This document shows, piece after piece, positions 26,240-38,020 of a stretch of 64,000 bases of DNA. The first letter of the stretch is position 1, and each line of letters opens with the position of its first letter. This DNA is from Fasciolopsis buskii. Taxonomy: Eukaryota; Platyhelminthes; Trematoda; Plagiorchiida; Fasciolidae. Position numbers and translations under genes: made by a program. The notes below the pieces were generated by a model. The model made no database searches. It worked only from the letters and a program-made list of their open reading frames with translations, and was not told the DNA's origin. Where the stretch lies: the NCBI GenBank assembly GCA_008360955.1, contig LUCM01010502.1:1-64000 (forward strand), in the 5' to 3' direction.

Positions 26240-27230
26240 GTCTTGTCCATTGGAGATGAAGTCAGAAGCACCACAGAGGCGGCCGTTATCTCCAGTGCTG
26301 TTCGATCCTGGTTTAAGCAATTTAAAGGGGATGGTTATCGGGGTGTCCAAGTTTCCATAGACAACTATATTACGGATCTCTAATTTTTGGGCGACTTGAT
26401 GGTGCTCGGGGAGTACCAGACCACTTTTCGAGTGGTCCTTGAGTGGGTCAACGAGTACGCGTCGAAGAATGACCATGAAGTTAATGTCATCAGAACCGAA
26501 CTGTTTGTTTTATCAGACATTCATACAAACCGTGCCTTACATCCAAACTGCCAGTCAGTAGAAACTATCTCAGACTTCAAGTTTCTGGACTGCACTATCC
26601 TACCAAACGGACAACCTTCAGTTGATGTCGCACGGTATTCTAATGAGGCCGGATTAGTGTTTCTACAGCTGGACAATATTCCTTGGCGACGGAACAAGAT
26701 CAATCTCAAAACCAAACCCGGGTTTTAATACAGTAGTCCGACAAGTCTTACTGGATGGTTATGAAATCTGGCCTTTAAGATTCAAGGACGTCAGGCGACA
26801 GAAAGTTTTGGATCAACGGTACCTAAAGTCTATTTTAAAAGTAAGATGGCTCGACGGAGTCTCCAGCGAACCAATAGAAATCGGTGTCACATCACCGGTC
26901 TTTCAGAGCACACAAAGTTCTCCTAGCTACAGTAGTTTGGGCATGTCCTCCGTAAACTTAACCAAGCTCTAACCAGAATTGTCATGGTAGGATCAGTATT
27001 AGCAGGCTGGCGTCGCCGACCATGGGTGTAATTCAAAGTCTGGTTAAATGCCGTTTTCGAAGATATTAATCAGTTTAGTTTAGTCTGGAGTGCGGCCTTC
27101 GATAGTGGAAATCGAACCGGGTCGATATCTGCAAAACAATTATCCGTCAGCTGCAACCAGAGACATTTGAGGAGCTGGCTTAACCTCTTGGAGAAGAAAG
27201 CCGCAGTAAAATAAAGTGAGTAAGCAAGCT
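26240..27230 (+). mobile_element. 5'-truncated RTE-like LINE, RT end and C-terminal region, decayed
   Basis: Remnant of a non-LTR retrotransposon polyprotein. Across shifting frames one reads the RT motif-B box RPLSPVLF (26277-26303), a ruined YADD region (about 26375-26398, where the ADD has become LGD and a stop precedes it), then VLGEYQTTFRVVLEWVNEYA. The post-RT block follows (NCQSVETISDFKFLDCTILP), with a degenerate CETW box (GYEIWPLR), ILKVRWLDGVS, and a C-terminus LLEKKAAVK followed by TAA (27212-27214). The longest intact frame is 26387-26728. Endonuclease and the first RT blocks are absent. The C-terminal sequence differs from the 56-kb element, so it is a different subfamily. It cannot encode an active enzyme. 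Confidence 0.85.
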
Positions 27231-30200
27231 AATAAACGATATCTGACCAAGGTGCCAACATGGTACTCAGCAATTTGCAATGCAACTTGCTAATTAGCCA
27301 GCAATTTGTGCATCTTTTAGCAAACCTAATGACAGCATACAAATGATCAAATTCGTGAAATACTTATGAGATACTGTTGTCTGCTTCCTTCGAGAAATTT
27401 AGTCCCATTTTGAAATCGGCCTTCATTATCACATTCTCCTCTCCAAGTAGTTCGCACAAAAGTCAAATGAATTGACTTCGAGTGATCAATAGGTAGGAAT
27501 GCTGGCATCCTAAAAGATTGGTTGCGATCACCCGATGAATATTAAGCGCATCTTCGTCGCGTGATTATTTTACGTGATGCAAGTTTATGACATTTTGATC
27601 GATACACACACGAACATCTGACGATTTTGACAATCTGGTAGGCATGTTACACAAACTAAAGTTAAATTACTCTGATAATCTACGAGCGGTTTGAGAATGG
27701 ATTAGTAATTATGTTCTAAAATTAAGAGGATGGAGCTGTTTTTGTTTGCGAGAAGCACATGACAGTGAAAACAGTGAAATGGAGCTGGCAATGAAGAATA
27801 CGAAGAGGATAGACGATGGCTTCAGTCAGACCCGGGGAACACCTGTTGATACAATACACACATGGGTTTACACGCGACACTGTTGCAAGCATTCGTAAAC
27901 AATGACTCCGTGACTTGTGAAATTGCCGAACGTGGAGTCCGACAGTCACTGGTGTTGGGTGATGAACGCAGATTTGGAACGAAGGCGCGCATCTGGGCGG
28001 ATATTACAGGATAGCAGTAAACTGGAGCCCGATCACTATCAGCTATCGTTTTACTTGAGGAAAGGCTTCGGTCAGATTGAAGAGCAAACAGCAATGCATG
28101 TTCCATAAAGATGGTGTTTGCCTGGGAGAAAAACTGCACTGGGATTGAAGGGGGGTGCAAATGGATGAAAACTACGATTAATTTCTCTCACAATTCAGTT
28201 GTCAGCTTAGTGTATGTTTTTCTCTCTCCGTTTGAAGTGGATGGAACACAGCCAAGCTTACGCTATGACTGGCGGTCACTATTTCCAAATGCGTGAACAT
28301 TCTCAAACTGACCACCACACTAGCAAGTAAGTGACATTCTTTGGTCAATTTTAGTTAGCGTATGACCAATTCCCCTTTATTATCCTGCAGAATCCGTTGT
28401 GGTTTACTTCAAGATGTTAATGAGTAGCCGATTAATCATTAGGTGACAATGTTTTACAGATGTCTGGTTACCAATGTTTACCCCCAGAAATGGATTACTG
28501 TTAAGTAATGTCTTTTCTTTGTTTCGAATTCTGCTCTTTAGTAAGCCATTCCTACATCTGAGTCGCTATCGTCCATCCCCCCCCTAGTTCATATTGGGAA
28601 CCACCATAGTCAACCAGGATGCAGTTTTCCCTTTATTAAATTAAATCATCACATACTTTTAGGTTGCCTTGTTTGCATTTTTGTGCCTGTGTCACTAACA
28701 GTGTTTCATCGTTTGTCCGGGGTGCCCTTTGATTTGTCCATCTTGTTCGATGCATTCCACGCAATTTTGTTCATGGGGGTTTTGTCGAATGCGGATCGCT
28801 CATTGTTATTGGTTGTCTCAGCTCACGACATGACCACGGTTTGCATATTTGCACTCTTGCCTTCTGGTCACGAAACTGTGTCGGCTAGCCGCTGCTAGCC
28901 AGTGAGATAACGCAGTCTCAATCTCGTCTTGCATTATGCACCTGCCCGCTATCTGTCAAGATGGAGTTATATCTGCATCTGTGTATTGATCGCGATTTTT
29001 CCGGGGCGGTCCAGCTTCGCGGAACCACCAATAATAAACGAGAGTTCTATCAGATTCAGACGCAATGCCAATTACAATACCATTCCCTAGCCTTGACTGC
29101 TATAAATTGTCAACCCTAAGAGTTGTCTTGAATAGGCCTCCAGCAGTAAGTCACGGTTTTGCTTCAGTATGTTTTCCAAAATTTGGGAAATCGATCCTCA
29201 CAAGTACACAATTGATCGATCGTACTTATGAACGTTTGTTGGGTAATGTGACTCAATCAGTATCATAATGAGGATTACAAGAGGTCCAGATCTGAGCAGT
29301 CCGGCGTGCCGGTCAAATTCCAGGTGTAAACCACCGACCCTTGATCTAAAGAACTCGCCCATCAGCATTAATCATGCATGTAGTCTGGATCAGTCGAACG
29401 GAAAACTAAGTTAGTAGGCTTGACAATCTGGATATTTGAGCAGGTTAAGTGTAAAATTCTGCTCCTAAAAAGCGGTGCACACCTTACAGGTGATTGCAAA
29501 CACAACTGATCCATCTGGATAAAATACCACAAACGTAAATCCATCGTAATCTGTGCAACCAGTGGAACATTTTTTTTCAAACTAATTCATACTGGTTAGG
29601 TTTGCCGTTGCGAGCATATTAATAAATCGCCTTAAAAAGAAGCCGTCCAGATTGCTCCAAATTGTTTTTCGCCTAAGATTCTTGGTTAATGTAAACTTGA
29701 GAATAATCTGGAGCGTATATCAGGTTGGCTCGTTGTTCAACCTTTTTCGACTGGTGGCGTAACCGATAACTTAGCGATAATATCTCTTGAACGATATTCA
29801 CATGAAATATCGACCCCCGATAGTCCATTAAAACGTAAACAGCACAGCTTTACGGGTAAGTCCAAAAATAATTTCCAAATATACTTTGTGCGAAAACACT
29901 CCATCTTCGCACAAAACTAACCACCAACCGCTGCGTAATGTTTCTTTATTCTACGTAGATTTCTGAAATTCTTGCGAATAGGGATTGGCGTCTTCTATTC
30001 AATAACCCTCCAGGTATTTCCAGTTCTTATCAATCAATTGTCCCGATTTGTTCAATCGACCGAATTCCGTTAATTTCCCTACCTGGTTCTGAGTAGTTCT
30101 AGGGGTCAGTACATCCCAAATCCCTCGGTAGACACCATGGAGAAGCATCGTAAAACGTGCGCATCAGTGTACAGTTCGCGAGAGGAAGTTAAATGATCTG

Positions 30201-31276
30201 CAGTAGTCTAACAGTCAACCTGAAAGGGGTGAGTGCGAATCCTCCCACTTCCGGAAAACTTACTCACTTAGCGGCCATCTGCTGATCGCGACCCCCCTTC
30301 CGTGGTATCAGATATATCGTAGTTTCCCTAATAAAGAAAGTGGAAGATAACAGATAGGAAAGAAAGATAATGAGGTTCACCCAGCTTGTGAACAGGGGCT
30401 GGGAGTAGGATAATGTTTCAGTCCTCTAGTCTATTCCAAGAGCAACCGGCGAATGATAAGCCAGTTCCGGAACACTGAATCGTAAATAGTAGATGACCTA
30501 ACTGACTGCCTTTTTGAATTGTCAAGGGTTCAGACGTGATCCGGTCGCTTCTATGGCAAAAGAAATCTCTGTGCGCTAACCCGATGACGTGATTCCACAA
30601 ACCTGGCTTCAGTGTAATGGAGCCGAAAGATTGCACGCGACTACTGAAACAAAGATAACCACTGATTATGTGTTGGTTCCTGTATTTTGCACTAAACCTT
30701 TGCAAGGTGATTTAGAAGACAGATTACCTGTCGCAATGCAATGGAAGGGATCCTGGAAAATTAGGTTGGAAAACATTTCCCAAGTAAAGGTGAATAGTTC
30801 TTCTTTAACTGTTCTTTTAAAACGGAGAATATCCTGACTGACCGGAACACTCATTGTTCCACTGACAAACAAGACGCATCCTTTCACTTTCCCTGACTGC
30901 CCTCCGGATTAATCCGTTCAAGCACAAACTTCAAACCATCCTGTGAACTAGGTGGACCAGACTCAAGATATGCTCACACTAGAGCTGTTCATTGGTGCGC
31001 CACCATCAGCACACTCCGAGTTTGAACTCGAGCTTTCCATTTGCGAGGTGTATGTGTTACCACTGTCTCCCGCCTAGTACAGTTGAGTTAAATTTGTCCA
31101 CACCTTGTCTTTAATGGAAACTAGGAGAGGGTAAAACTTCTAGTGATCCATCAAGATCACGTTTTGAAAGGTCAGCAGAGAATCATAATAGACAATTTGA
31201 ATAGTATTTTCCCTATAGCCAACCCAAGGACAATTTTCACCACGCGATAAAACAGGTTAGTTCATTGAAAAGTTGT
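27231..31276. other. intergenic; a few weak candidate exons
   Basis: No recognised gene. Open stretches with good splice borders on the + strand are 28238-28326 (acceptor CCGTTTGAAG, donor AA|GTAAGT), 29059-29147 (donor A|GTAAGT) and 30618-30837 (stop TGA). None resembles a family. About 30232-30242 carries a B-box-like GCGAATCCTCCC also seen near 52.95 and 62.53 kb. Confidence 0.3.
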
Positions 31277-31282
31277 TTTATT
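31277..31282 (-). promoter_or_regulatory. polyadenylation signal AATAAA (- strand)
   Basis: Canonical hexamer on the - strand, about 167 bases past the TAA of the 31449-32041 exon. It would give a short 3' UTR for that gene. Confidence 0.45.
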
Positions 31283-31448
31283 CTGCATATTCCAAAAATA
31301 AAACAAAATAACCGTAAAATGGCTGTCATTCCATTACCTATATCACAGAAACGATGGGGCCACTTCAGAGTGAACAAATAAATGCAAATCTCTAAATATG
31401 TTGCTCATTTTTTGTTAAATCCTAGCAGCGGTGTTTGTTTTCTTGCTT

Positions 31449-32041
31449 TTAAAACCACTGAAAATCATGTGCTTGTAGCAGATCAATAATTTCATTCAAA
31501 TTTCCACCTGTTTGTAAAATGTATTCTTCAAGAACGTCTCGGTCATGCTGGAATCCCATGCTCCTCAAAGTCTCAACAGCTAACCGCATGCCATCATCAG
31601 TGTTATCTTGTACCGTAGCTTGCGATAAGGGTTCGTTGTTGACAGAGTTATTGATTACAGGTGACAGCATCTGCATGGTTGAAGTGCATTGAGTAGTTCT
31701 GGACCCGTCAATGGGCATGACTTTCGAACTAGACGGGTGATCCGCTATTGACGACAAATGGGGTCGAAAATACGCCGAGTTTGATGGTGACTGATACATG
31801 CTTTGTGAGCGTTTGGTCTTCTCCTTATGCCCAAATAGTTTCCACCTCGATCGTCTTCGATGGTTGAAACTCTCAGACTCGTTAGCTAGGCAGTCATAAG
31901 GAATTCGACCGTACACTTTCTTCGGTTCCGTATTTGGCAAAGTGACATAGATGCTGCTTGAGGTTTGGGAATTTACTAACCAGTGTTCGACAGCTTGTGT
32001 GAAACTCGAATCGTCCCGCACTTCTTCATAGTGATCTACGT
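31449..32041 (-). CDS. PB1-UBA protein B, terminal exon
   Basis: The longest intact non-transposon reading frame in the window: 197 residues from a TTCACAG acceptor to TAA. It opens in phase 1, as does the terminal exon of protein A. The first 36 residues fit the back half of a PB1 domain: an acidic turn (VDHYEEVRDDSSF), a helix (TQAVEHWLV), and a final strand (SSIYVTLP). A long polar linker follows, with a basic patch (HRRRSRWKLFGHKEKTKR) and a Ser-rich segment. The last 45 residues form a UBA domain: TLRSMGF loop, helix DVLEEYILQ, glycine turn, and helix NEIIDLLQ. UBA domains bind ubiquitin, so an adaptor role is inferred. The TLRSMG match and shared intron phase tie it to protein A. No ZZ finger is visible. 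Confidence 0.82.
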
Positions 32042-35013
32042 CTGTGAAGCAGTGTAGAGAAAACGAAAATCACAATATTAAATTAACAGGTGTGGCAGAA
32101 CTCCCATTCACTATATGTTCAAATACGTACCAGACAGTTTATGAGCTTGTCTCAGTGGGTTTTTTTTTCAACTTTTCAACTTTTTCAAACCACAAAGCTA
32201 AAAACCGCAGAATCAAGGGATTTTTGAAGAAATAGCGGTTTGAATCAAACATAAAAGTCGCTGATTTTGGATGCGTCAGAACTCACCCATAAACACACAT
32301 TGCAATGAATTCTCGTGTGTACTGTAACAACTGAGCCATGCATTTGTAACGGGCTGGGTTTAAGCTTCCTACTTGATTCTTGTTTGTAAATGTTAACGCT
32401 GGCTGATACGTTTATTGGCCTTCGGCTCATGAGTTTTCTTTCCACGCTTCACATTTCAGATCAGGACGATTGCAGCCTCTGTCGGCGGGGCCCTGACACC
32501 ATGCATATTACAAAGCCATCATTTAAAGGATTGTCTATTTCCTCCATAGGTCATAAAGTGCAACAAAACTACAAGGAGGCGAGTCTTCTTTAAACTATTT
32601 TTATATAATTGGGATCACAAATTTTATGCCTCTCTCTTATGAGAGGCTGAATTCGTTGGACGCCACAGCAACCCTTGTATGATTATTACATCATGCCAGG
32701 ATTCGTGAAATATTACGTTGGGACATTCAAATCACTGAACATCTATCCACCTATCTCCAAGGTGTCTTTCTTTGATAAATCCGTAAAAAACAGGATGACG
32801 GAAATCCACTCTGAATACAATGTAAACATAAGGAAGCAGTTTGCCGACTGCAAAGTGGGAAATTGGAAGTAGCGACCTGCGATACTTGATCCCTAGTTGG
32901 GAACATTAAGGCTATGACGTATGTTTTGCAGCACAAATCAGAATGCGCGGCTTCCGGCAATTTCGATACAAACTGATGATTGTATGATTATATCGTGCGT
33001 GAACCAACTTGTTAAACTTGGTATAGTAACCGAGTAGGCGTCAAGTGCTCCGTTCTCCATCACAAAGAAGGTCATGTTATCATCACCCATATCAGGGATC
33101 GAGGACAAAGACTAGCTGAAGAATCGGGTACTCGTGCTGCTCATATATGCGCATTTGTGAATACGTGAAGAACGGACCTCTTAAACAAATATAACCTCAT
33201 CGGCCTTGCGAATGTGCCTTTATCATTATCGTGTCTTGACAATGAATCTGAACATTTTTGTGAATCCTCCTCAGCAGACCTGATGGAATTTATTAACCTT
33301 TTAACATACTTTATAAGTGTTGCTTTTAGTAGGTTTGGAGCCAGCTTTTGATTTTTTTGGGTTCATATACCATCGTAAATTTGATTTAATTTTAATGCCG
33401 ACATTTGACCTCAGTGTGGTTCACACCAAGCGTCATTCCTGTGCAGGCATTTCTGATTTCGCAGTCATCGAAAATGCCCGGACCATCTGTAGTCAGTACA
33501 ATCCTGAGCTCGTCGCACCCTCGGGATGGCCGATACCAAGCGGCCTATTCAGATGGCTCGTTCTAGTTGGGACTTCTTTGCACGGGCTTTGTAGAACCCC
33601 AATAATTCGTACTGGTATTTTCCTGAACGAACGCGAGTTTGATCCCATGTTATCCCCCGTATTTCTCATACACAGTATGCTGCGTTAAAACAGTCCAATG
33701 CTCGCAACAGACTACCTCAGATAATACTAATCGATACAATTAAAACATTTAGTGATGAACTGCTCGAACAAATGTTTATACCATTTACAGACACTGACAA
33801 CATTAACGTTTATTTGCCCGCAATACAGTTTACGAACATTCCGTCGTTCTTCCTCTTGCGCGATTCCGAAATAACCCCGAGGAAACTGTTTCCAATTTCT
33901 AGGGAGAGGTTGCTTGAATTCTAGAATTCTGGTGTTACCTGGTCACCTGACCTTTGAACGTTCAACTCTCGGGATATATAATACATTTACCCAGATTTTG
34001 ACCCAGGGGCCATTCACATGATTCCAAACGGGGTTGTCGGCCGGCTCTGTTTCCCGCATATGTTCCATTCTCATTGTAGGAAGACAAACTGGATCAAAAT
34101 AGAGTGGCTCACAGCCTCACTTTGCATACAGTAATGATTATTTAACTCTCCTCGACAAGCAAGAAAGGTATCAGGCAATTAGTCTAAAGATTCACGACCA
34201 TTAAAAGGTATCAAAGTACTGCAGTGATCAGCGGTGGTAGGATTCGATCCCGGGACTTTCGTGGTTGAATTAGGTGGTTTGAATCGTTCTCCCAAGGTGA
34301 AAGATATCTTCATTTCGGTAGAAAATATTGTTTACTACAGCAATCAACGAATACATCGAGTAAATGAGGAAAAATCCGGTAGATTTTAATGATCAAAATC
34401 CAAGAACCTGATCTAAACCAAATGAAGTAATTTGATGACTGATTCACCAGAGTGACCAAAGCATGAAATTCGGTTCCCGTTACCTCAGAAGGAAAGTTTA
34501 AGGTATTCAGACTGTTTGACAAAGCGGAGAAGCCCTAGTAGGAACCTGCGAAAAAGCAAAAGAGTTCGCTAGGTGAACATCTGAAACTCAGCAGGAAAAA
34601 TCGACCTGCATAAATGAAAAAAGAATGTCAATAGGGCTTCATTCTAAAATGTATTTTGCACACAATAATTACTGATTTGAAATAAGAGGTTATACACAAC
34701 CCTGGATTGAATATCAATGGCCAGTCAACTTGAAAATGAGTGCACAGCCTTCACTTTATCGTTCCCATTGTGATAGAAGCACCTTTGATATGAGAATGGA
34801 TTCGATCGGTTGGTATTAGGAGAGTTTATCTCAAACGAGAGTACATGTGGATGAATCCCTGGAGATGGTCAGGCAGAGTATTGATCTGTGAACCCAAAAG
34901 TTAGTGATTGGTTGTAGGAGAAAGGATAGTCTAACTTATCAACTCTATTTCTTTAGGAGGGCAAAATGGCAGTAGATTACAGTCCTGCTTAGATCGAGAT
35001 GAATGCAAGTTAC
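32042..35013 (-). other. inferred intron of PB1-UBA protein B
   Basis: About 3 kb between the two inferred exons. It holds a dispersed repeat copy (32345-32480). It also holds an open - strand stretch of 58 codons after a CTTCAGCTAG acceptor (32938-33111) with protein-like composition but no family match, and a 123-codon + frame (33317-33688) with no recognisable product. About 34228-34245 has a B-box-like GGATTCGATCCC. Confidence 0.35.
32345..32480 (+). repeat. dispersed repeat R2, copy 1
   Basis: Similar over roughly 110-130 bases to 35798-35910, same orientation. Shared landmarks are TGTAACGGG, TTCGGCTCATG and TTTCAGATCAGGA. It contains no open frame of note. Confidence 0.65.
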
Positions 35014-35132
35014 ACAATCGGCTAATGAGAAGTCGATCATCAGATACGATATTCAATGCTGGAAAAACTGCGCGGAAAATTTCAACGAAATCCGGTGACT
35101 TTTGTGAATGATATAATGTTAATAACATAGCA
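35014..35132 (-). CDS. PB1-UBA protein B, probable upstream exon (PB1 first helix)
   Basis: Candidate exon on the - strand from acceptor GACAACAG to donor T|GTAACT. Its phase-1 end matches the phase-1 start of 31449-32041, and joining creates a Tyr codon. Its residues PDFVEIFRAVFPALN resemble the first helix of p62-type PB1 domains, where FPAL also follows the helix, and the segment DDRLLISRL would be the next strand. The exon lacks room for the first two PB1 strands, so at least one more exon upstream (phase 2) is expected and not found. The donor is only moderate. The match is by eye. Confidence 0.35.
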
Positions 35133-35637
35133 CTGTTGTCAGGTCTAATCCGTCAAAGTTTGGCTACCGTGGATAGTCTTTCTCAAGGCAGGATTTACAT
35201 TCAAATACGAAACATCGGTGAATCACATCTACCAACAAGGCTGTTGTTAATATTAAGTCATTCACAATAAATACCAATACATGGCGCATTGATTTTCCGA
35301 TACACTTCTTACATGATTCGGTCCTGATATTCACAAATCAGGTAACTGTTAGTGATTTCCTCTCAGGTGGTTTACGAAACACAGCTACTTAAAATAACTC
35401 TAACTTGGGTGAGATAGTGGAATCATGTTTGTGCAGTAGTCACACATATTCGGGTTATATAATTTCTGTGGAGCAGAGTAAATGGTTTTTATTAGCATGT
35501 CAAATCTCGCAGGGTCCACTAACTTTTTGTACTGCGATCAATTCGTCATGAAGTAATGTATCAATAAGTTGGTCTGTCGATTTTTTCAAATATTCTGAAT
35601 ATTGGTATATCTTGGAGCACAGGTTGATAGTTTTCGA

Positions 35638-35722
35638 AGTTTCGCGAGCACTGAGCTTGGCGTTTAGGTAGCAAACGTTTCATCACCAGCCGAGGTGACG
35701 TGATCAGTACGTAGGTGATGAC
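35638..35722 (+). repeat. single arm of the 18.4-kb inverted-repeat family
   Basis: Matches the left arm and loop of 18377-18516 (GAGCTTGGCGTTTAG, then CATCACCAGCCGAGGTGACG). The right arm is absent, so the element is half a palindrome here. The CRE-like loop is changed to TGACGTGA. Confidence 0.65.
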
Positions 35723-35753
35723 CAGTCTGCTCAGTTGGGTTTATAGTAATTTT

Positions 35754-35799
35754 ACCCTAAGGTTGACTGTGACTTCCACAATAAGTCAACCTTGAGGGT
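35754..35799. repeat. short hairpin between two repeat copies
   Basis: ACCCTAAGGTTGAC (35754-35767) pairs with GTCAACCTTGAGGGT (35785-35799) with one bulged base and a 17-base loop. It sits exactly between the half-palindrome repeat and repeat R2. Confidence 0.6.
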
Positions 35800-35910
35800 G
35801 TAACGGGTTCTGATTGTGCAAGTGTTGACGTTGGGTGATACGCTTACTGAGTTTCGGCTCATGTGTTTGCTTTCCTTTTTTTGCCTTTCAGATCAGGATG
35901 TCTGCAACTC
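35798..35910 (+). repeat. dispersed repeat R2, copy 2
   Basis: Same-orientation relative of 32345-32480, about three-quarters identical over the best 90 bases by eye. It directly follows the hairpin, so 35638-35910 may be one composite element. Confidence 0.65.
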
Positions 35911-36384
35911 CCAGAACCCGTGCGCGTAAAAAGGGTTTGTATGGCAATGATCTCGAATTAGCAATGTTGATAATTTTAGCAGCATTACTAATTTTGCTAA
36001 TGTCGACTGATGTGCCGTTAGTTATGCCGGAATATCTCTCAATGAAGAACGTGATAGATCAATGCTTTAGACCGTGTGCGCAGCATCGTGTGATGCAACT
36101 GAAAATCCAAGACTCGTATAGACTTCTATAACTTTCGCTACAAAAAGATTTGCCTTTATGACCACACGATTTACAGGGAGAAGTAGACTGATAAATTTAC
36201 GATTCTTACAATTTTGTCATCTTTGTCAATATCATTTCGTTTCTGATAGCAAAAATCAGCAAATCTCAACCTGGTTCAGGGCCATTGTGCAACTTCACAT
36301 TCACGGGGACGGACAACTTCACTGGATTTTGACCCAAACCGAATCGGAAAAAGTACAATCTCCTTAAGCTAGACTGTAACTTAC

Positions 36385-36648
36385 TGAAATTTCTAAACCA
36401 CTTGACAGAATTGAATTGACCCTAAAGAGCGCGACACAGTTTGACCAAACATTAGCTTCATCATTTGACCGAGACGAAAGACATTGTCGCAATTCAACAG
36501 GCACCCGTTGACGCATCACAAATCGGTACTTATCGTCGCATTTGCGAGCGAGAATATATACAAATACACATGAATGAATGTCTGCACCTAACAGCCTATG
36601 CGGCACAACAAGTGAAGTGATTCCTTGTTCTCTATTCATATGGTGCAT
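36385..36648 (-). CDS. candidate first exon, unknown product
   Basis: An 88-codon stretch open from ATG at 36648 to a strong donor (TTTCA|GTAAGT). It lies upstream of, and on the same strand as, the PB1-UBA protein B exons. Its phase-0 end does not fit the phase-2 entry of 35014-35132, so a direct join is ruled out, though an intervening exon could reconcile them. The composition is plausible (DDKYRFVMRQRVPVELRQC) but matches no family I know. It could be chance. Confidence 0.25.
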
Positions 36649-37855
36649 TTGTCGACTCCGTCCTCAATTTTTGCTCGCCATTTTGTCTACTATATTCTCT
36701 CGTTCGGCAGAACAACTTAGAAGGAATTTGATACATTTTTTCTCCCCACATCTTATCTCGATTGAAGCAGGTGTCTGGCAATCTGAAGTTGCTTGCTTCT
36801 CAAACAGGACAGCTGCGCTTTTCACCCAACGCAAACCTACAACAGAGCATGGCCCGCAGTATCCCTACCGATGTGTTGCCTATAAGCCAGAAGATGACTC
36901 AGGCAGAATGCACTGTTGCTCAGGGTTTTGGTATCAGAACATGAATTGTAGAACTGCGACTACTGTGTATGCTTTATTTGTTTCATTTCAAATGGACTAT
37001 GCTAAATTCCGCGGAAAGTTAACCGAGTCCAGTGAGTAGAAAGTAAATTCGTATCCTGTGTAAGGAGAGAACGCGGTCCGACGAGGAAATATCGAAGCCA
37101 TTTAGGTTCCGTAGGTTATGTCCAAAAAACAGAACAAGCTGACAGGTCTTTCACAAACTTGACAGAGAATTTGGAGGCACTGTAAACTAGCCTACCGTAG
37201 GGACAATATCAAACGCTATCTGATTTGTCGGTGAGGATTGAGACTAACCAGGAGAGGGAGGCGCTCAAAATCAAGATTGGGAGTGGACGATGTATTCCAG
37301 AGATGATCGATTAATTGGCTTCCTTTCAATCCAATCCATTTATGTCTGATTGTAACTGACAAGCTAGATTGCTGTTGACCGGCCAAGGACAGGTGGATAG
37401 TTCCTGTATATCATAGTAAGACGGAACAGATCTATACTCTAGATGATAGACCATATTCACTGGGGCTGATGGCAGAAGTACGGTGATTACAAACTATTGA
37501 GGGTCTAGCTTCTAGGGAAACAAATGTCAAGCAGAAGACAATACATTCAGGTCTATGTTTATATCAAGATTGAACTGACTCTTGTGGCGTGCCAGTACTG
37601 ATTGTCTAGAGCAGAGGTTTGAGCCGATGCAAACTCTGTCATGGGTAATGTTTTGTAATCGGTTTATCGCAGTCGTTTTCTCTGACGGCTTCAGTCGGTG
37701 ATCTTGACTCGGATTCGATCGGGTGAGGACGATTAAAAGGCCTTTGACCACTCAAAAGAACTATTTCGCTTCTTTGTCATAATCCATTAATTTACGTAGG
37801 TTTACTCAGGTTAAAGCTCATTTGAAGATCGTTCCTTTTTGATAACCTTATTGTA
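36649..37855. other. region with overlapping open frames, no gene called
   Basis: A 153-codon + frame (36578-37039) overlaps a second + frame (36762-36944) that follows a pyrimidine-rich AAGCAG acceptor. They cannot both be coding and neither has a recognisable domain. The remainder is unremarkable. Confidence 0.3.
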
Positions 37856-38020
37856 TTCTTTGGTCTTTAGTCCCAGCAACGCCCCTGCTTGCTTATGAGC
37901 TAGCCAAGAAATCTGATCACTCTTTCCTTTACCCACAACTAGGGGGAATAACTGGTTCCCCACCTTTGTTCTTGGTTTGCGGCAGAGCCGGTTTTTGAGC
38001 CGTGAGTCATTCGCTTGCCT
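37856..38020 (+). repeat. dispersed repeat R1, copy 1
   Basis: Aligns with 50321-50480 from TTCTTTGGTCTT through the GAGTCATTCGCTTGCCTG / GCTCATGTTATTCACCTGCG block, in the same orientation. A shorter relative may lie at 20836-20905. It contains no coding signal. Confidence 0.6.

Noticed and set aside
36578..37039. 153-codon + strand ORF with several Cys residues
   Set aside because: A second + frame in the same bases is open after a better acceptor. Neither has a domain, and the ORF starts opposite a - strand candidate exon.
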